Counted from the stretch's first letter, positions 47,796 to 59,620 are shown. The stretch: DNA of 64,000 nucleotides from Babylonia areolata (GCF_041734735.1 NC_134884.1:37411409-37475408); one strand, 5' to 3'. Notes: generated by a model from the letters alone, not told the origin. Program-made: numbers and translations.

Positions 47796-48135
47796 CTCTT
47801 TATTTTCTGTCATGCATCATCCTGATAACTTATCTTAAAACATCCCCATAGCACCATAAAGTATGCTTTGAATAACAAAAACAAGATAAATTAAAGGTAG
47901 ATAGCAAGTGAACTTTGATTCCAAAATTTAGAAATTTGTCAAAGTAATGAATAATTATTAAAAACATCTTCTGAGGACAAACATGTGCTTAACGTTTGAT
48001 GGAAACTGGTCAGTGAGTTTTTTGAAGAAACAACTGACTTGTTATTGGACACTGGACAAGTATCTGATACACATTAATTTCTTTTTATGAATATATGCTT
48101 GCATGCATGTGTGTGTGAATGTGTGTGTGTGTGTG

Positions 48136-48166
<31 letters not shown>

Positions 48167-48239
48167 TTGTTTGTGTTAGCTGTGCAGAAGCGTAAGTGAT
48201 GAGTTTGAAAAAGAGACGTACATAACCTGCACATCTTAC

Positions 48240-48949
48240 CTGTACAGCTTGGCACGAACTGTGGGAGGCAAGGAGTGAACGTCTTTGGGATCAGTCATGA
48301 TTTCCAGGCATGTGCCTTCCCCCTGAAGAATCTTTGACGTCACTTCCTTCGCCAGCGTGGGGTACGGATCCTCTTCGTCATCTACTTTCTGCATGATGGT
48401 GCTTTTGGACAACCATTCTGTCATGACCGAGAGTGGGTTCATGCTCACTGCATACAGGTCTTTCTTCATCAAGGAGTCGTATTGGCCTGGGAGCATGTAA
48501 CCCTCCAAGGCTGATGCGCTCACAATCCCCTTGGTGGTGGCCTCCAGTGTGGAGGAGACCGAGTCAATGTCTGACTTGAGGGCGTTGAGTTTTCGCACAC
48601 AGTCCCTGATGCTGTTGTGGACCGACCTGCTGACCTTCTTCTCCGACCTCATCTTCTGGCGGATGTTCTTCAAGTTGAAGTCTTCCAACTGGGGGGTTTT
48701 ACAGCGGCTGCCCACACGCACAATCCCCTCCGGGCAGAAGCTGAGGATCCCTTCCAGGAACTGATCCAGGGCATGGTTAGTGTAGCAGACAACCAGAATG
48801 GGTCTCTGGCCCACAGAGGGGTCTGTCCACACGGCTCTGTTGTCCAGCAGGATGTTGGCCACCTTGAGGCCAACAAAGGTTTTGCCTGTGCCCGGGGGAC
48901 CCTGTATGATGGCTAGCTCTTTGGACAGAGCTGTCTGCACCGCTTCCAG
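48240..48949 (-). CDS. ZNFX1: Exon 9, Walker A (motif I) of the SF1 helicase
   Basis: About residues 590-826. Walker A is AIIQGPPGTGKTFVGLKVA, followed by motif Ia (ILVVCYTNHALDQFLEGIL) and RVGSRC. A long helical insertion follows (HNSIRDCVRKLNALKSDID). The last 60 residues (SKILQGEGTC to AKLYR) are the first copy of a segment repeated at the end of exon 10. The acceptor is TTTCCAG, with a family B SINE fragment ending about 25 bp upstream. Donor TACAG|GTAAGA, phase 2. Confidence 0.97.
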
Positions 48950-48975
48950 CTGGAAACAAATTTCCTTGTCACAAT

Positions 48976-49080
48976 GTAAGGGTGGTGCCACACTGTAGCG
49001 ATGCGCTCTCCCCATCAAGAGCAGCCTGAATTTCAGAGAAATCTATTGTGACAATGACTAATACAATAGGATACAATACT
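48976..49080 (+). mobile_element. Family B SINE fragment beside exon 9
   Basis: Carries the GGTGGTGCCACACTGTAGCG to ATACAATAGGATACAATAC portion. It ends about 25 bp from the acceptor of the Walker A exon. Confidence 0.7.
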
Positions 49081-49481
49081 TTATAGATCTTTTTTCTTAT
49101 TTTCCCTTCTTTCTTTCATTGAACGTCCATTTCTATTCACATCAAAGGAAAGAGTAATGAAAATGTTGATGCAAAATCGTGACTGCATGTACATGTGAGT
49201 AGGTACGAGAGAACACTGGGTGTGCCAAGCCAGGCTCTATTCCCTCAGCTAACTCTGCCAGAGGACTTTGTGCAAACAGATAGCTCAGAAGCGAATGATG
49301 CTGGAGACTTTCACGACGACAGCAATCTTGCTTCATATTCTTTTTTCTTTCTTTTTCTTTGAATTTCAGGTAGTGGGTTTATTATTACAAAAATTAAATC
49401 TACATCTTTTGAACTATAAACGGACTTTTATTCTCAAGAAGAATGTCAAGAAGATTTACATTATTGAGTTTAAATATGTAA

Positions 49482-49680
49482 GTTTCAGTTTCAAAGAGGT
49501 GTTATGGATTAATTCTTATATACTAAGCCACTTCAGCTAATTACAAAACAAAAGGGTGAGTGTGGGGGCCTGAGAGGGGTTGGGAGGTTGGGGGGGGGAG
49601 GGACAGATGCCTGATCTACGCATAGACCCCATATGCTAATCAGGCTCAGTCTGAGAGCTTAACAAATGCTGAGGCAAAAA
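49482..49680 (+). repeat. Family C-like pieces, weak
   Basis: GTTTCAGTTTCAAAGAGGTG at the left and GATGCCTGATCTACGCATAG to AATCAGGCTCAGTCTGAGAG at the right, with unrelated G-rich sequence between. Confidence 0.4.
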
Positions 49681-49773
49681 AAGAAAAGCGATCAAAGTGC
49701 TCACAGACAAGTACACCCGAAAAGACAATACCACAAAAACACTAGCCCCAGTGAAACCCTGAGCGCATCATAC

Positions 49774-49948
49774 CTGAGACTCGTTGAGTGTGGTTTGTTC
49801 AACAGGTGGCCATCTTAAAGTGTTGATGACAGAGACGGACGAGGCATTGTACCCACTGAAATCTTTGAGCAAAACTGTCAGGTCCATCGTGCGACCGGTA
49901 AGGAGGTACTTGGGTGGCTTGATCTTCTGTTTGCAGTCCACTAAATAC
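49774..49948 (-). CDS. ZNFX1: Exon 8, helicase entry
   Basis: About residues 531-589, YLVDCKQKIKPPKYL and VINTLRWPPVEQTTLNESQ. The run into LNESQ-LEAVQTAL at the exon 8/9 junction is the Q-motif-like entry to the UPF1-type helicase (LN.SQ..A...AL). Acceptor ATCGGCAG; donor TCTCAG|GTATGA, phase 0. Confidence 0.94.
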
Positions 49949-49949
49949 C

Positions 49950-50940
49950 TGCCGATGTTTTGGAGCACATTGTTTGACACTCATCAACTCTGCGAAGGAA
50001 AGCGATATCATTCTGGAATAGCACTTGTGGCGTTCACTAAGCATACCATACAACACTAGATGAGCAAGATTGGTTTCAAACAATTATCAGGTTGCAGTGC
50101 TTCTGTCTTACATACCAGTGTGGAGGGAACTGCATCGTTTTCTTGAACCATTCATACCAGGGTAAAGGTTGCAGGGATCATTTATATCCCTTGCTTTGTC
50201 TGCTTTGATGACTTATCATTACAGAACTTATGCAAATATATATATGTGTGTGTGTGTGTATGTGTGTAGAAAAAAAAAACAAGTGGAAAATCTGAAAGAA
50301 ATTGTTCATCAAGTTGTTGAGCTGTAACGGTGTTGTTGGGTTTTCCCTTGTCAGTGTTAAAAAGCAGCAGCAACAGCAACAGCAATCCTATTGGCAATAT
50401 ACTAGCACATGCAACAGCAGCAGTTGCAGATCATTTGCTTTGAAATTATTCTGTCATGCCCGAAAGCTTACATACATGCTTGAAAAAATATCTCAACCAT
50501 GTTTTTGTTTCTCAGTGTATGTTATTTCTGTGATATTTGCTTTTTTGTTGTTGTTTTTTTTTTCAGGTTTGATGTGAGTTCTATGCACAAAACTTTCAAC
50601 ATTGATTCTCAATTTTTCTGTGTTCAGTTCTTAACCATTTCAAAGACTTGATGAATCATTTTCATGCACTTTTGTATTGCTTGGCAGCTCTACAGTAAAT
50701 GTTGCAGCAAAATACATCCACCAGAACACTGAGATTTTCCTTTTTCTTCCAATACTAAACATGAATCATTCAAATCTTTTTTGGGTGTGTGATTGCTGAT
50801 TGAAATGATAACTGCAGCATATATTTATTAAAACAGTTTGTCTTCGCATTACTTAAAAATGATCGGTAAAGGGCAGGAAGTACTGGAGATTCAATCTGAA
50901 TCAAGACTGAAGTAACTTTATTTGCATGTCTGTTTGTGTC
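49950..50940. other. Intron between exons 7 and 8, unique part
   Basis: AT-rich with a CAGCAG patch near 50365-50430; no recognised element. Confidence 0.5.
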
Positions 50941-50944
50941 ATCC

Positions 50945-51363
50945 TGCTGAAGTCACACTAGCATCTTTATCTGCATGTCTGTTTGTGTCATCCTGATGAA
51001 GTCACACTAGCATCTTTATTTGTCTGTTCGTGCATCATCCTGATGAAGTCACACTAGCATCTTTATTTGTCTGTTCGTGCATCATGCTGATGAAGTCACA
51101 TTAGCATCTTTATTTGTCTGTTCATGCATCATGCTGATGAAGTCACACTAGCATCTTTATTTGTCTGTTCGTGCATCATCCTGATGAAGTCACACTAGCA
51201 TCTTTATTTGTCTGTTCGTGCATCATCCTGATGAAGTCACACTAGCATCTTTATTTGTCTGTTCGTGCATCATGCTGATGAAGTCACACTAGCATCTTTA
51301 TTTGTCTGTGCATCATGCTGATGAGGTCATACTAGCATCTTTATTTGTCTGTTCGTGCATCAC
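50945..51363. repeat. 46-bp minisatellite near exon 7, first part
   Basis: About nine units of CATCCTGATGAAGTCACACT, AGCATCTTTATTTGTCTGTT, CGTG. It is interrupted by a family C repeat at 51364. Confidence 0.95.
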
Positions 51364-51495
51364 TTTCAGTTTCAGTTTCAGTAGCTCAAGGAGGCGTCAC
51401 TGCGTTCGGACAAATCCATATACGCTACACCACATCTGCCAAGCAGATGCCTGACCAGCAGCGTAACCCAACGCGCTTAGTCAGGCCTTGAGAAA
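51364..51495 (+). repeat. Family C dispersed repeat, full copy
   Basis: Third dispersed family. It begins with short TTTCAG repeats, then AGCTCAAGGAGGCGTCACTG, CATATACGCTACACCACATC and GTAACCCAACGCGCTTAGTC, ending CAGGCCTTGAG. It interrupts the 46-bp tandem array. Confidence 0.85.
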
Positions 51496-51597
51496 AAAAA
51501 GGTGAATAAATAATAGATAAACTTACATAAATAAATAATATCAGCAGTACTGATATTTTCGTCCATCACAGATCAAAACTGCGTCTTATACATGCCA

Positions 51598-51745
51598 TCG
51601 TGCATCATGCTGATGAAGTCACACTAGCATCTTTATTTGTCTGTTTGTGCATCATCCTGATGAAGTCACACTAGCATTCTGTTTGTGTCATCCTGATGAA
51701 ATCACACTAATATCTTTATTTGTCTGTCTGTACGTCATCCTGAGG
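51598..51745. repeat. 46-bp minisatellite near exon 7, second part
   Basis: Resumes with CGTGCATCATGCTGATGAAG and decays toward the exon 7 donor at 51784. Confidence 0.9.
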
Positions 51746-51784
51746 AAGCCAGACCTGAATACACTGTTGCTGAAAAGGATCTAC

Positions 51785-51942
51785 CTGGACATTGGCAGGC
51801 AGCCTTGCATCTCACGGAGTCCTTCAAGCACATGTCGGTAGGCCTCAAAGTAAGCTGTGGTCTCTGCCATGGTGAAGACATCAGAGGATGACAGCTCCAG
51901 GACATGCTCCAGGCCACTCTCAAAGCGGACTTGAATGATACC
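51785..51942 (-). CDS. ZNFX1: Exon 7, pre-helicase region
   Basis: About residues 479-531: GIIQVRFESG, then FTMAETTAYFEAYRHVLEGL, continuing the conserved block before the helicase (Y.E....VL..L). The acceptor is GCGCAG; the donor TCCAG|GTAGAT lies about 50 bp from the end of a 46-bp tandem array. Confidence 0.94.
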
Positions 51943-51949
51943 CTGCGCA

Positions 51950-53040
51950 TTGAAAGCTGCAGTAAATGCCCATGACCTCACCCCGCGCTGGCCGTTAGCA
52001 GAGCTTTTGTGCGTCGATCTCAATATGCACAGTATTACAAGCTTGATTGCCATTTAGAACATGAATACAATTTCAGAAAAAGTTGCTGATGTTGACTGCA
52101 TGTGCCATTCATTCAAGTGTGCAGCCTTTTCTATTTAGGAGAAAAGCTATCATGACTGATGTCACCACTATGTCCAAATGATTAAAATGACATCAAAGTG
52201 TGCTTTTAATCCAGTGTGCTATGAAATTTTATCAAGAGAGTGTGAGTGACAGAGGACTCCAAAAGAAAGAGATTATTCTCCAATTTTTTTTATATGCCTG
52301 CATATTAAGAAGATGCACAAGAGTGCGGGAACTGGAAGAAAAGCAGAGACGTCTGGACGGAGTGCACTGCTGAATGCATGCAGAAAGATACTGCAGTGCA
52401 GAGTTAGCACTGCTGGTATGTCTAACATGGTAGCCCAATGCTCGCTACACCTTGGAAGTTTACAGGGATGTGGATCTGAAACAATGAGCTACTGGTGAGA
52501 AAACTAAATCCTAAAATCCTATCCCCAACAATCTCATCATCATTCTTCTTCTATCATTATTATCATAATTTGTAGTAGTAGCAGCAGCAGCAACAGCAGT
52601 AGCAGCAGTATTGTTGTTATTGTTCTCCTTCTTCTTCTTCTTTTTCTTTCTTCTTTTGTTACACAACCATTCAAAACCCTTGTATTACTGAAACTGGAAA
52701 ATAGTACTTATTAACTTGAACCTTCTCCTATTTAGTGTGTATGAAAATACTTTGCAATGCCTGGTCATTATGAAATATCATCTGTTGAGAAAATATAGCC
52801 TTTATGGTATGGGGTAAAAAGTTGCGATGTTAGTTACCCATGTGTATGATTTGTCCTTTCAAACCTCCTAGTTTATAAAAATAAATAAATCAATCAATTA
52901 ATACAAAATAACAAATAATTATCACCAGCCAATTAAAAAATCATATCCCCAACATTGGCATGCTCTGAGACCACCAGCCTTTGTCTTTGACCTTCCAACC
53001 AGCCATACAGGGTTATCTTCAATCAAGCATATACCATATT
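51950..53040. other. Intron between exons 6 and 7, part
   Basis: Unique-looking sequence with CAGCAG and CTTCTT simple runs near 52570-52660. No gene signal. Confidence 0.5.
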
Positions 53041-53045
53041 TGTTT

Positions 53046-53462
53046 CTTGTATTGTATTTGTATTGTATTTCTCTTTTTTGTTACAATAGATTTTCTCTGT
53101 GTGAAATTTGGGTTGCTCTCTCCCCAGGGAGAGCACGTCGCTACACTGAGAGCGCCACCCATTTTTAAAAAATTTTTTTCCTGCATGCAGTTTTATTTGT
53201 TCTTTCTATCGAAGTAGACTTTTCTACAGAATTTTGCCAGGAACAACCCTTTTGTTGCCGTGGGATCTTTTACGTGCGCTAAGTGCATGCTGCTCACGGG
53301 ACCTCTGCTTTTCATCTCATCCGAATGACTGGTGTTCAGACCATAACTCAAGGTCTAGTGGAGGGGGATAAAATAATGGCGACTGTACCGTGATTCGAAC
53401 CAGTGTGCTCAGATTCTCTTGCTTCCTAGGCGGACGCGTTACCTCTAGGCCATCATTCCACA
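53046..53462 (-). mobile_element. Family B SINE, full length
   Basis: Second tRNA-like family. On the minus strand the head is GGCCTAGAGGTAACGCGTCC with B box GGTTCGAATC. The body contains GCACGTAAAAGATCCCACGG and the tail is (TACAA)n-like. Best copy of this family here. Confidence 0.87.
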
Positions 53463-53464
53463 TA

Positions 53465-54495
53465 CAAAATCTGGCATCTGAATGCATGAAAATAATAATC
53501 TATCCCAACATACAGATCAGTTAAGTGAAAATTCATTGGCACTCCTTCATCAAAGACTTTGACTTATCCACTTACTTTCAGGTTTAAGAAAGGATGTGTA
53601 GTGCATATCTATTGTTTTCAATCACATGCTTCCATAATCAGTTTATTCAGTGCATACCTCATTACCTGTGATTCGGTACTCAAGGAACACTATTATATTT
53701 ATTTCTGATATATTTCTCACTATACAGCCACAATTTAAATTTCCACTACTCTTCCCAAAATTAAAAAAAAAAATCAAGCAGCAGACATGACAGATCAGAC
53801 TGCAAGTAAAACAAGAAAGTCTACTTTCACTTTTAGTAAAGTCTTGTTTTTACTCCAAGCTCTTTCTGCAAATATGTAACTCAGCGAAATCATAAACACA
53901 CAACACATCTCTCCTGTGAATTACATCCAAAGTCCTGAGCTAAAGTTTAAGAAATCTTTATTAAAAAAAGAAGTGGGGTGGGGGTGGGGGTGTGTGTGGG
54001 GGGGGGGGGGGGGAGAAGGAACATCCCCAGCTGCAGAAACTTCTTTAAGCTGAAATATCTACTTCTCCACCTTAGCCGTGACAGAAGGCAAGGTTTTAAG
54101 CCAAGAGCACCAACACTAAACAGAAACATCAACTAGGACAATGACAAGAACAAAAGCAATTATAGCAACAACAACAATAAAAAGAAGAAGAAGAAGAAGA
54201 AAACTACTACTACTACTACTACTAATAATAATAATAGTGTACAATGGGGTGCTTTTCGTTAAAGAAAAAGTCACAAATTACACGAATCACTCATAAACAA
54301 CTCTCTTTTTCTCTCTTCCCCCCTCTCCCTCCCTCCCTCTTCCCCTTACCCTCCTCTCATTCCTCATACAGGAAAAGTGAGTCAGCAGGCATGGGGGGCA
54401 TTGCTGTAGAAGTAACAAAACCGAGACTGCTTAAAGACAGGTTTTTGAAAAGATAAGTTGTTTTATTTTTTAGTGAAGAGTGAAAGGCTCTCTCT
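53465..54495. other. Intron between exons 6 and 7, 5' part
   Basis: Poly-G at 53970-54015, (AAG)n-(ACT)n at 54180-54235 and a C/T-rich run at 54300-54365. Nothing coding. Confidence 0.5.
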
Positions 54496-54498
54496 CAC

Positions 54499-54709
54499 TT
54501 TCTCCAAGTCCTTGATATCTCGGTTGGTGACAATGGCAAAGAAGGTGCTGTCAAAATCATCCGTGGTCAGGCAGACAAGGGAGCCAAACAAGAAGCGTTT
54601 GGAGGACTGCCACCGGACTCTCTTCAGCTGAGGGGTCATCTCAAACTGCAGGCGATGCTCCAGGCTCTCTTTGCAGATCATGCTGATGATCTGCACTTTG
54701 GTGTACAGC
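54499..54709 (-). CDS. ZNFX1: Exon 6, pre-helicase beta-rich region
   Basis: About residues 408-478, including LYTKVQIISMICKESLEHRL, KRFLFGSLVCLTTDDFDS and FFAIVTNRDIKDLEK. The FGSLVCLS.D.F.....ATV.NRD pattern is the conserved ZNFX1 beta-barrel-like segment before the helicase core. The donor GAGAAA|GTGAGA leaves phase 0, which fits exon 7. Confidence 0.94.
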
Positions 54710-54782
54710 CTGGAGCGTGAGCATGTGCAAGTTCCTTTATGTGTGATTGCATAATAAAACGGATAACTGCTTTAGGCTTCTT

Positions 54783-54820
<38 letters not shown>

Positions 54821-55500
54821 CTCCATATCAATGATATCATGAACAAACTCAAGTCATGACATCAGTCACCATTTACTGAAAGAAAATGCAGCGAAACACA
54901 TTTGCCTAAATTGTCAGACAGACAGAAACAGCTTCAAACTGTGGGTATAACAGCGACATGCTTTCATTTTCATTCATTTTTTTCTTTTGTCATTTGTGTG
55001 TACTGTGTAATGCATGAACTGTATATAACATATAATACATAATGTAACCCTGTTTGAGTTATGCATTTGACAACCCTCCTGCTGGTCACGTCTGGTGAAC
55101 CTACCAAATGCTGTGATGTGTAGCTTTCTCGTTGGTGATATATGTTTGAACACAATTTTGTGTTATCACCATATGTTGCTATGTGTGATCTGTATTGATT
55201 TTATGTGATATGTGTACACCACTACTTGCACTGCTACCACAACTACTACTGCCACAACCAGCACCACAGTATGGCTGCTTCTTCTACTACTTCTACTAAT
55301 ACTACTCCAATAACCACAACCACAATCAACACTACTGCTTCTACTACTAAATACACTACCAAACGATGTTGCTCTTAAACTAGTGAAGATTGTGGCCAAT
55401 GTAGTTCTCTATAATATGCTGTGCATGTCTGGACATTAAAAAAAACAAAAAACAAACAAACAAAAAAACACAAGCAATTAACTGAGCAAGCAGTGAGCGA
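54710..55500. other. Intron between exons 5 and 6
   Basis: (CA)n at 54786-54820, (ACT)n-like words at 55220-55360. No element recognised. Confidence 0.5.
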
Positions 55501-55502
55501 AC

Positions 55503-55664
55503 CTGAGATCTGGGTTCTTGCTGAATGATTCCCCTTTGTTCTTGAGCTCCCTGAATTTCTTGATGCCCAAGCGAAGTGGTCTGATGTAGTCCTCCCTCAG
55601 CAGTCGGAACTGTACGTCCAAGTAGTGGTTCGCATCTCGGTATGCCCCCTCCTCTTTGTTAGCT
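55503..55664 (-). CDS. ZNFX1: Exon 5, conserved pre-helicase region
   Basis: About residues 355-408, with the conserved block YLDVQFRLLREDYIRPLR. This DVQFRLLREDFI.PLR pattern is a hallmark of ZNFX1 family proteins. The acceptor is TTACCAG; the donor GATCTCAG|GTTCGC. Phases 2 and 2. Confidence 0.94.
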
Positions 55665-56203
55665 CTGGTAACATGCGAACAGGTCAGTGGTGCATGAGAA
55701 ATGTGATGTATCGGTTAAACTATCACAAGCAAAGGGAGATGATGATGATGATGATGATGATGTTAATAATAATGATAATAAACATAGTATAAAATAATGA
55801 TAATAATAATATGTAACACACGATTATGATCCAAGGCATGAGTGCTGATGGAAATAACTATCAGAACAGGATCTTACACATTTTATCTGATGCTACTGAT
55901 CTTGGGGATTCATTTCCTTTTGGGTTATTTTGATTTTTTTAAGTAAACAACTGAAAGCACTTTGTGTGTCCCAAATGCAATATTCCTGTCCTCCAAAGCA
56001 TGACCCCACAACATATTGTTGGTAAAAGAAACAGAAAAAATATTTTCCTTATAAACAGTGCAAACAGAAGCCTCTATAAGACCAGTGAAGGCTCTTTTTT
56101 TTCTTTCTTTTTTTATCACACAGCCGAAGTCTTGAACATTTTCAATCATTTTCTGGGTGGAATGCTCTTACCAATGAGATTCTATCCAGAATTATCTTAA
56201 TGC

Positions 56204-56752
56204 ATGTCAGTCACTTTCACAAGATATGAACAAAACTCTGCTGCCCGACTTGTCCTCAGAAAGAAAAGATCTGAGCACATCACTTCTCTTTTGCAAAATC
56301 TCCACTGGCTCCCTGTCTCACACCGAATAAAGTACAAGATCAGCACTCTATGTTATAGATGTATTCACAAAACTGCCCCTTCCTATCTCTGCGGCTGCCT
56401 TCACCTCTACACTCCATCTCGCTCACTTCGATCGGCTTCGGATCCACTCTGTTCACGCATACCCAGATTCAAACACTCGACTGTCGGCTGCTGTTCTTTC
56501 TCTGTTTCTGGACCTTGCGATTGGAATGAACTTCCTCTTTCGCTTTGTCAAGTCTCCACACTCAGCTCTTTCAAGTCTGGCCTTAAAACCCACCTCTTCC
56601 CAAAATAGCCTCCCTTGCCTGCCCTTCCTTGTCTTTAGTTTCTACAGTTTTAGAGTTATGCATGTGTGTGAATGACTGGTGCGAAAGCGCTTTGATTTGT
56701 CTCTGCACAAGATTCAGCGCTATATAAATACCATTATTATTATTATTATTAT
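56204..56752 (+). mobile_element. LINE 3' fragment, L2-like
   Basis: A 134-codon open piece is the C-terminal part of an L2/CR1-type reverse transcriptase (QNSAARLVLRKKRSEHITSL, LHWLPVSHRIKYKISTLCYR, GPCDWNELPLSL, ending LKTHLFPK). It is followed by the characteristic CGCTATATAAATACC and (ATT)n tail. No catalytic domain remains, so it is a dead 5'-truncated copy. Confidence 0.88.
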
Positions 56753-56754
56753 GC

Positions 56755-57265
56755 TTGTCTTTAGAATGACAAAAGTGTATGGAGGTTCCATGAACTGACT
56801 GCAGTTAACACACACAAAAGAACATAAGGTAATTAACATGTCCATGACAACATTCTTTAGTAAAAGTCAGCTTTATCGAGTAAACAAATATCAACATGCA
56901 GACAAGGAGAACAAGAATAACTCAACAAGGGAGATGGTAGAGGGAGAGGGTAACACTGGACAAAGGTGACACTCTCTTCCTGTGGATTAAAAGACTGATT
57001 TTCACACACAAACTAGGATGCTATGAAAGATAATACAACACAACACAACAACATAGCATAGCATAGCATACCATACAATACAATAAATACAATCCTCACA
57101 ACTTCTACCCAACACAAAATACCATACTCAACGCATTCCTTGCTAATTCCTACATCACAGCATTAAAATGCTCAACTGAGACACATTTTCTGAAAAGCTT
57201 ATTATTTATGTGCATGGTTTTTTTTTTCCTGCTCTCGACAACATCTGTGTGTGCACATGGCTGAC
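56755..57265. other. Intron between exons 4 and 5, part
   Basis: AT-rich with an (ACAAC/ATAGC)n stretch near 57030-57095; nothing else. Confidence 0.5.
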
Positions 57266-57464
57266 CTGAGAAAGAAGTTTTTGTTCCACTCCATGTCTTG
57301 CGGGCTTGGGAAGATGGAGAGCTGGGCAAAGTCATCAGGCGGGATGTCGTCATCGTCATTCGGGCCCTTCCTCTCCCTCCTTCTCTGCCCCGTTCCCCTC
57401 CCCTCCCCACCTGACTGGGGGCTGTTCATGCACCTCTGGCACTCCTGAAGGAGCTCCTTGAGGC
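57266..57464 (-). CDS. ZNFX1: Exon 4, acidic linker
   Basis: About residues 288-354. It begins LKELLQECQRC, passes through a charged low-complexity run (GQRRRERKGPNDDDD) and ends FPSPQDMEWNKNFFLR, matching the conserved approach to the pre-helicase domain in ZNFX1 proteins. The acceptor follows a CCCCTCAAG tract; the donor is CTCAG|GTCAGC. Confidence 0.88.
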
Positions 57465-57920
57465 CTTGAGGGGAAGATCACCATCATCATCATCATCATC
57501 GTATTGGTCATCTTAGTCTTCATCATCATCATCATTAACTTTAATTCCCCCCCACACCTTCCTCCACCCAGAATTTGGAACATTTTGTTTCTATATTTGG
57601 TGATGAAATCAATGCGATTAAAGAATCATCATCAGCATCATAATTTCTGTCATTGTAGTCGTCATTGTAGTCACAATCGTAGTCATCATCATTATCTCCA
57701 ACATTACATTTCTTTTCTTCTCCTTTTTTTTTCCTTTTTGCCCCAGAATTTGGAATATTTCATTTGAGACAGGTACAAAAAATGGCTCTGAACTGGGGCA
57801 ATACATACATTCTCATAAGAGAAAGTTGATGTGACAATACAACACAACACGACACAAGATAACACAACATGACACAACAACAACACAATGCACAATATTA
57901 CAACACATCACCAAACACAC

Positions 57921-58549
57921 CTTCTGCGAGTTCGGGCTTCTGCTGCTCCAGTAACTGGATGATGTCAGTTTTCGTGTTCAGGATACAAAGCAGGTTCACC
58001 CCTTTAGAGGCATAGGAAGGCAGTTTGAGGCAGACCTGAGTCAGAACCTGATGAATGGACTCCACCACCTCTGTCACCTTGCTGGCATCTCTGGTCCCTA
58101 CATAGGAACTCAGGTGCTGAATCAGGGACATCAGAGGTGTCGTCAGGAACCGAGATGTGCAGACAATCTGCATGATCTTCAGGACAACCCCTCGCTGAAG
58201 GTTGTTCTGGATGACCAGGGACAGTACCTTCAAGGTCTTCATGGCGTGGTCCATGCTCATGAACTCATCGTTCATAAACATTTCAAACTCCTCAATCTGG
58301 CTGTTCAGGCGCATTGTAGCCTCGTCCGTGTCTTCGATTCTGGCAATAGCCCGAATGGGAAAGGGTCTTGGTTGCCCATCTCTGCTTGCCCCTCTTCCCC
58401 GGTAATGATCTCCCCCTCTGAAGCCTCTTCCCCCTGCTCCTCCTCCTCGTCCACCACCACCATCGTAGGAACGACCTCGATCACTGTTTCCTCTGTCACC
58501 TCTCCCACCTCGACCATTGAATCCACGGTCCTCTCTTCCCCATCTGCCC
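57921..58549 (-). CDS. ZNFX1: Exon 3, RGG box and helical (ARM-like) region
   Basis: Covers about residues 78-288. The first 60 residues are Gly/Arg repeats (GGRGDRGNSDRGR and similar), an RGG box. From DEATMRLNSQIEEFEMF onward the sequence is strongly helical (SLVIQNNLQRGVVLKIMQIV, then SLIQHLSSYVG), in keeping with the armadillo-like N-terminal part of ZNFX1 proteins. The acceptor ends TTGTAG and the donor is GAAG|GTGTGT, phase 1. One large exon with no internal stop. Confidence 0.9.
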
Positions 58550-58551
58550 CT

Positions 58552-59340
58552 ACAACATGGGAACAAACACAAGCGCCTTGGAGAGAGAGCGAGGGGAGAG
58601 GGAGACAAAAAAGACAGGTAGATGGGCACAGAGAGCAAGACAAAAAGATAGGGAAAGGGGGCCTGGGGGCCTGGGGGTGGGGCAGAAAATGAGAAGGGGT
58701 AGAGAGAGAGCAACATAGAACAGAAACAAAAAAGAAAATGAAAGCAGAGAGAAACAGAAGTGGCGACAACAACAACAAAACTCCAATAAACAAAGAATCA
58801 AAATTAAAGTTGAAATCCTCAGCAAGGAGACACTCTAGGGAAGGAGGCAAAACAGGCAAAGGTGGTCCAGCCATTAAATGTTTTTCAACTGGTGTAAAGG
58901 ATGGATAATAATAATCAGAAAATCTTCTGCTGTGACCCAAACAAAGGTTACAGACAGCTGCAAATTTGAGGATACAACTGAAGTCTAACATCAGTTGAAG
59001 TTTCACAAAAAACCACTGACATGTCCTGGAGATACATCAATCATGTTTATCCTGTTGGTTTTGTTGCTGTTGGTTTTTGTAGACTATATATGTGTTTGCT
59101 TGCTTGCTTGCTTACTTGCTTACATGAATTTAAGAAAATATAAGTGACTGGGAAATAATGTCTAATGGACCAAGACAATTGGTAAAGCCATACTTGATAC
59201 TATCAACTAGTGAACCATATTTCATTTCAGAACTTGTGCTGAGTATGTATGTATGTCATGTTTTGTTAGTCACATGTTATCTAGAAAATTATTTCAAGAA
59301 TCCTTTTTTTTTATTGATTTTGTAAACTTTCTTCTCTTTC
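58552..59340. other. Intron between exons 2 and 3, part
   Basis: Purine-rich near exon 3 (58570-58760), then unique-looking sequence with a (TTGC)n run near 59098-59120. Open frames here continue exon 3 across its acceptor and are not supported. Confidence 0.5.
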
Positions 59341-59349
59341 TCTCTGCGC

Positions 59350-59416
59350 ACACACACACATACATATACACACGCGCATACAAAAACACACGCACACAAA
59401 AACACACACCAACAAG

Positions 59417-59467
<51 letters not shown>

Positions 59468-59580
59468 ACACACACACATACACACACACACATATATATA
59501 TAATATATATATATGTATGTATATGTATATGTATATATTTCAAGAGAGAGAGAGAGATGTTTTGTGCATGTGCACATGTC

Positions 59581-59617
<37 letters not shown>

Positions 59618-59620
59618 CAC
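59350..59620. repeat. (CA)n, (TA)n, (GA)n compound tract, intron 2
   Basis: CA repeats at 59350-59490 and 59585-59615 flank TATATA/TATGTA and a short GAGAGA run. Confidence 0.95.

Noticed and set aside
57202-57583. Alternative frames over exon 4
   Set aside because: Only the frame with LKELLQECQRC joins exon 3 and exon 5 in phase.
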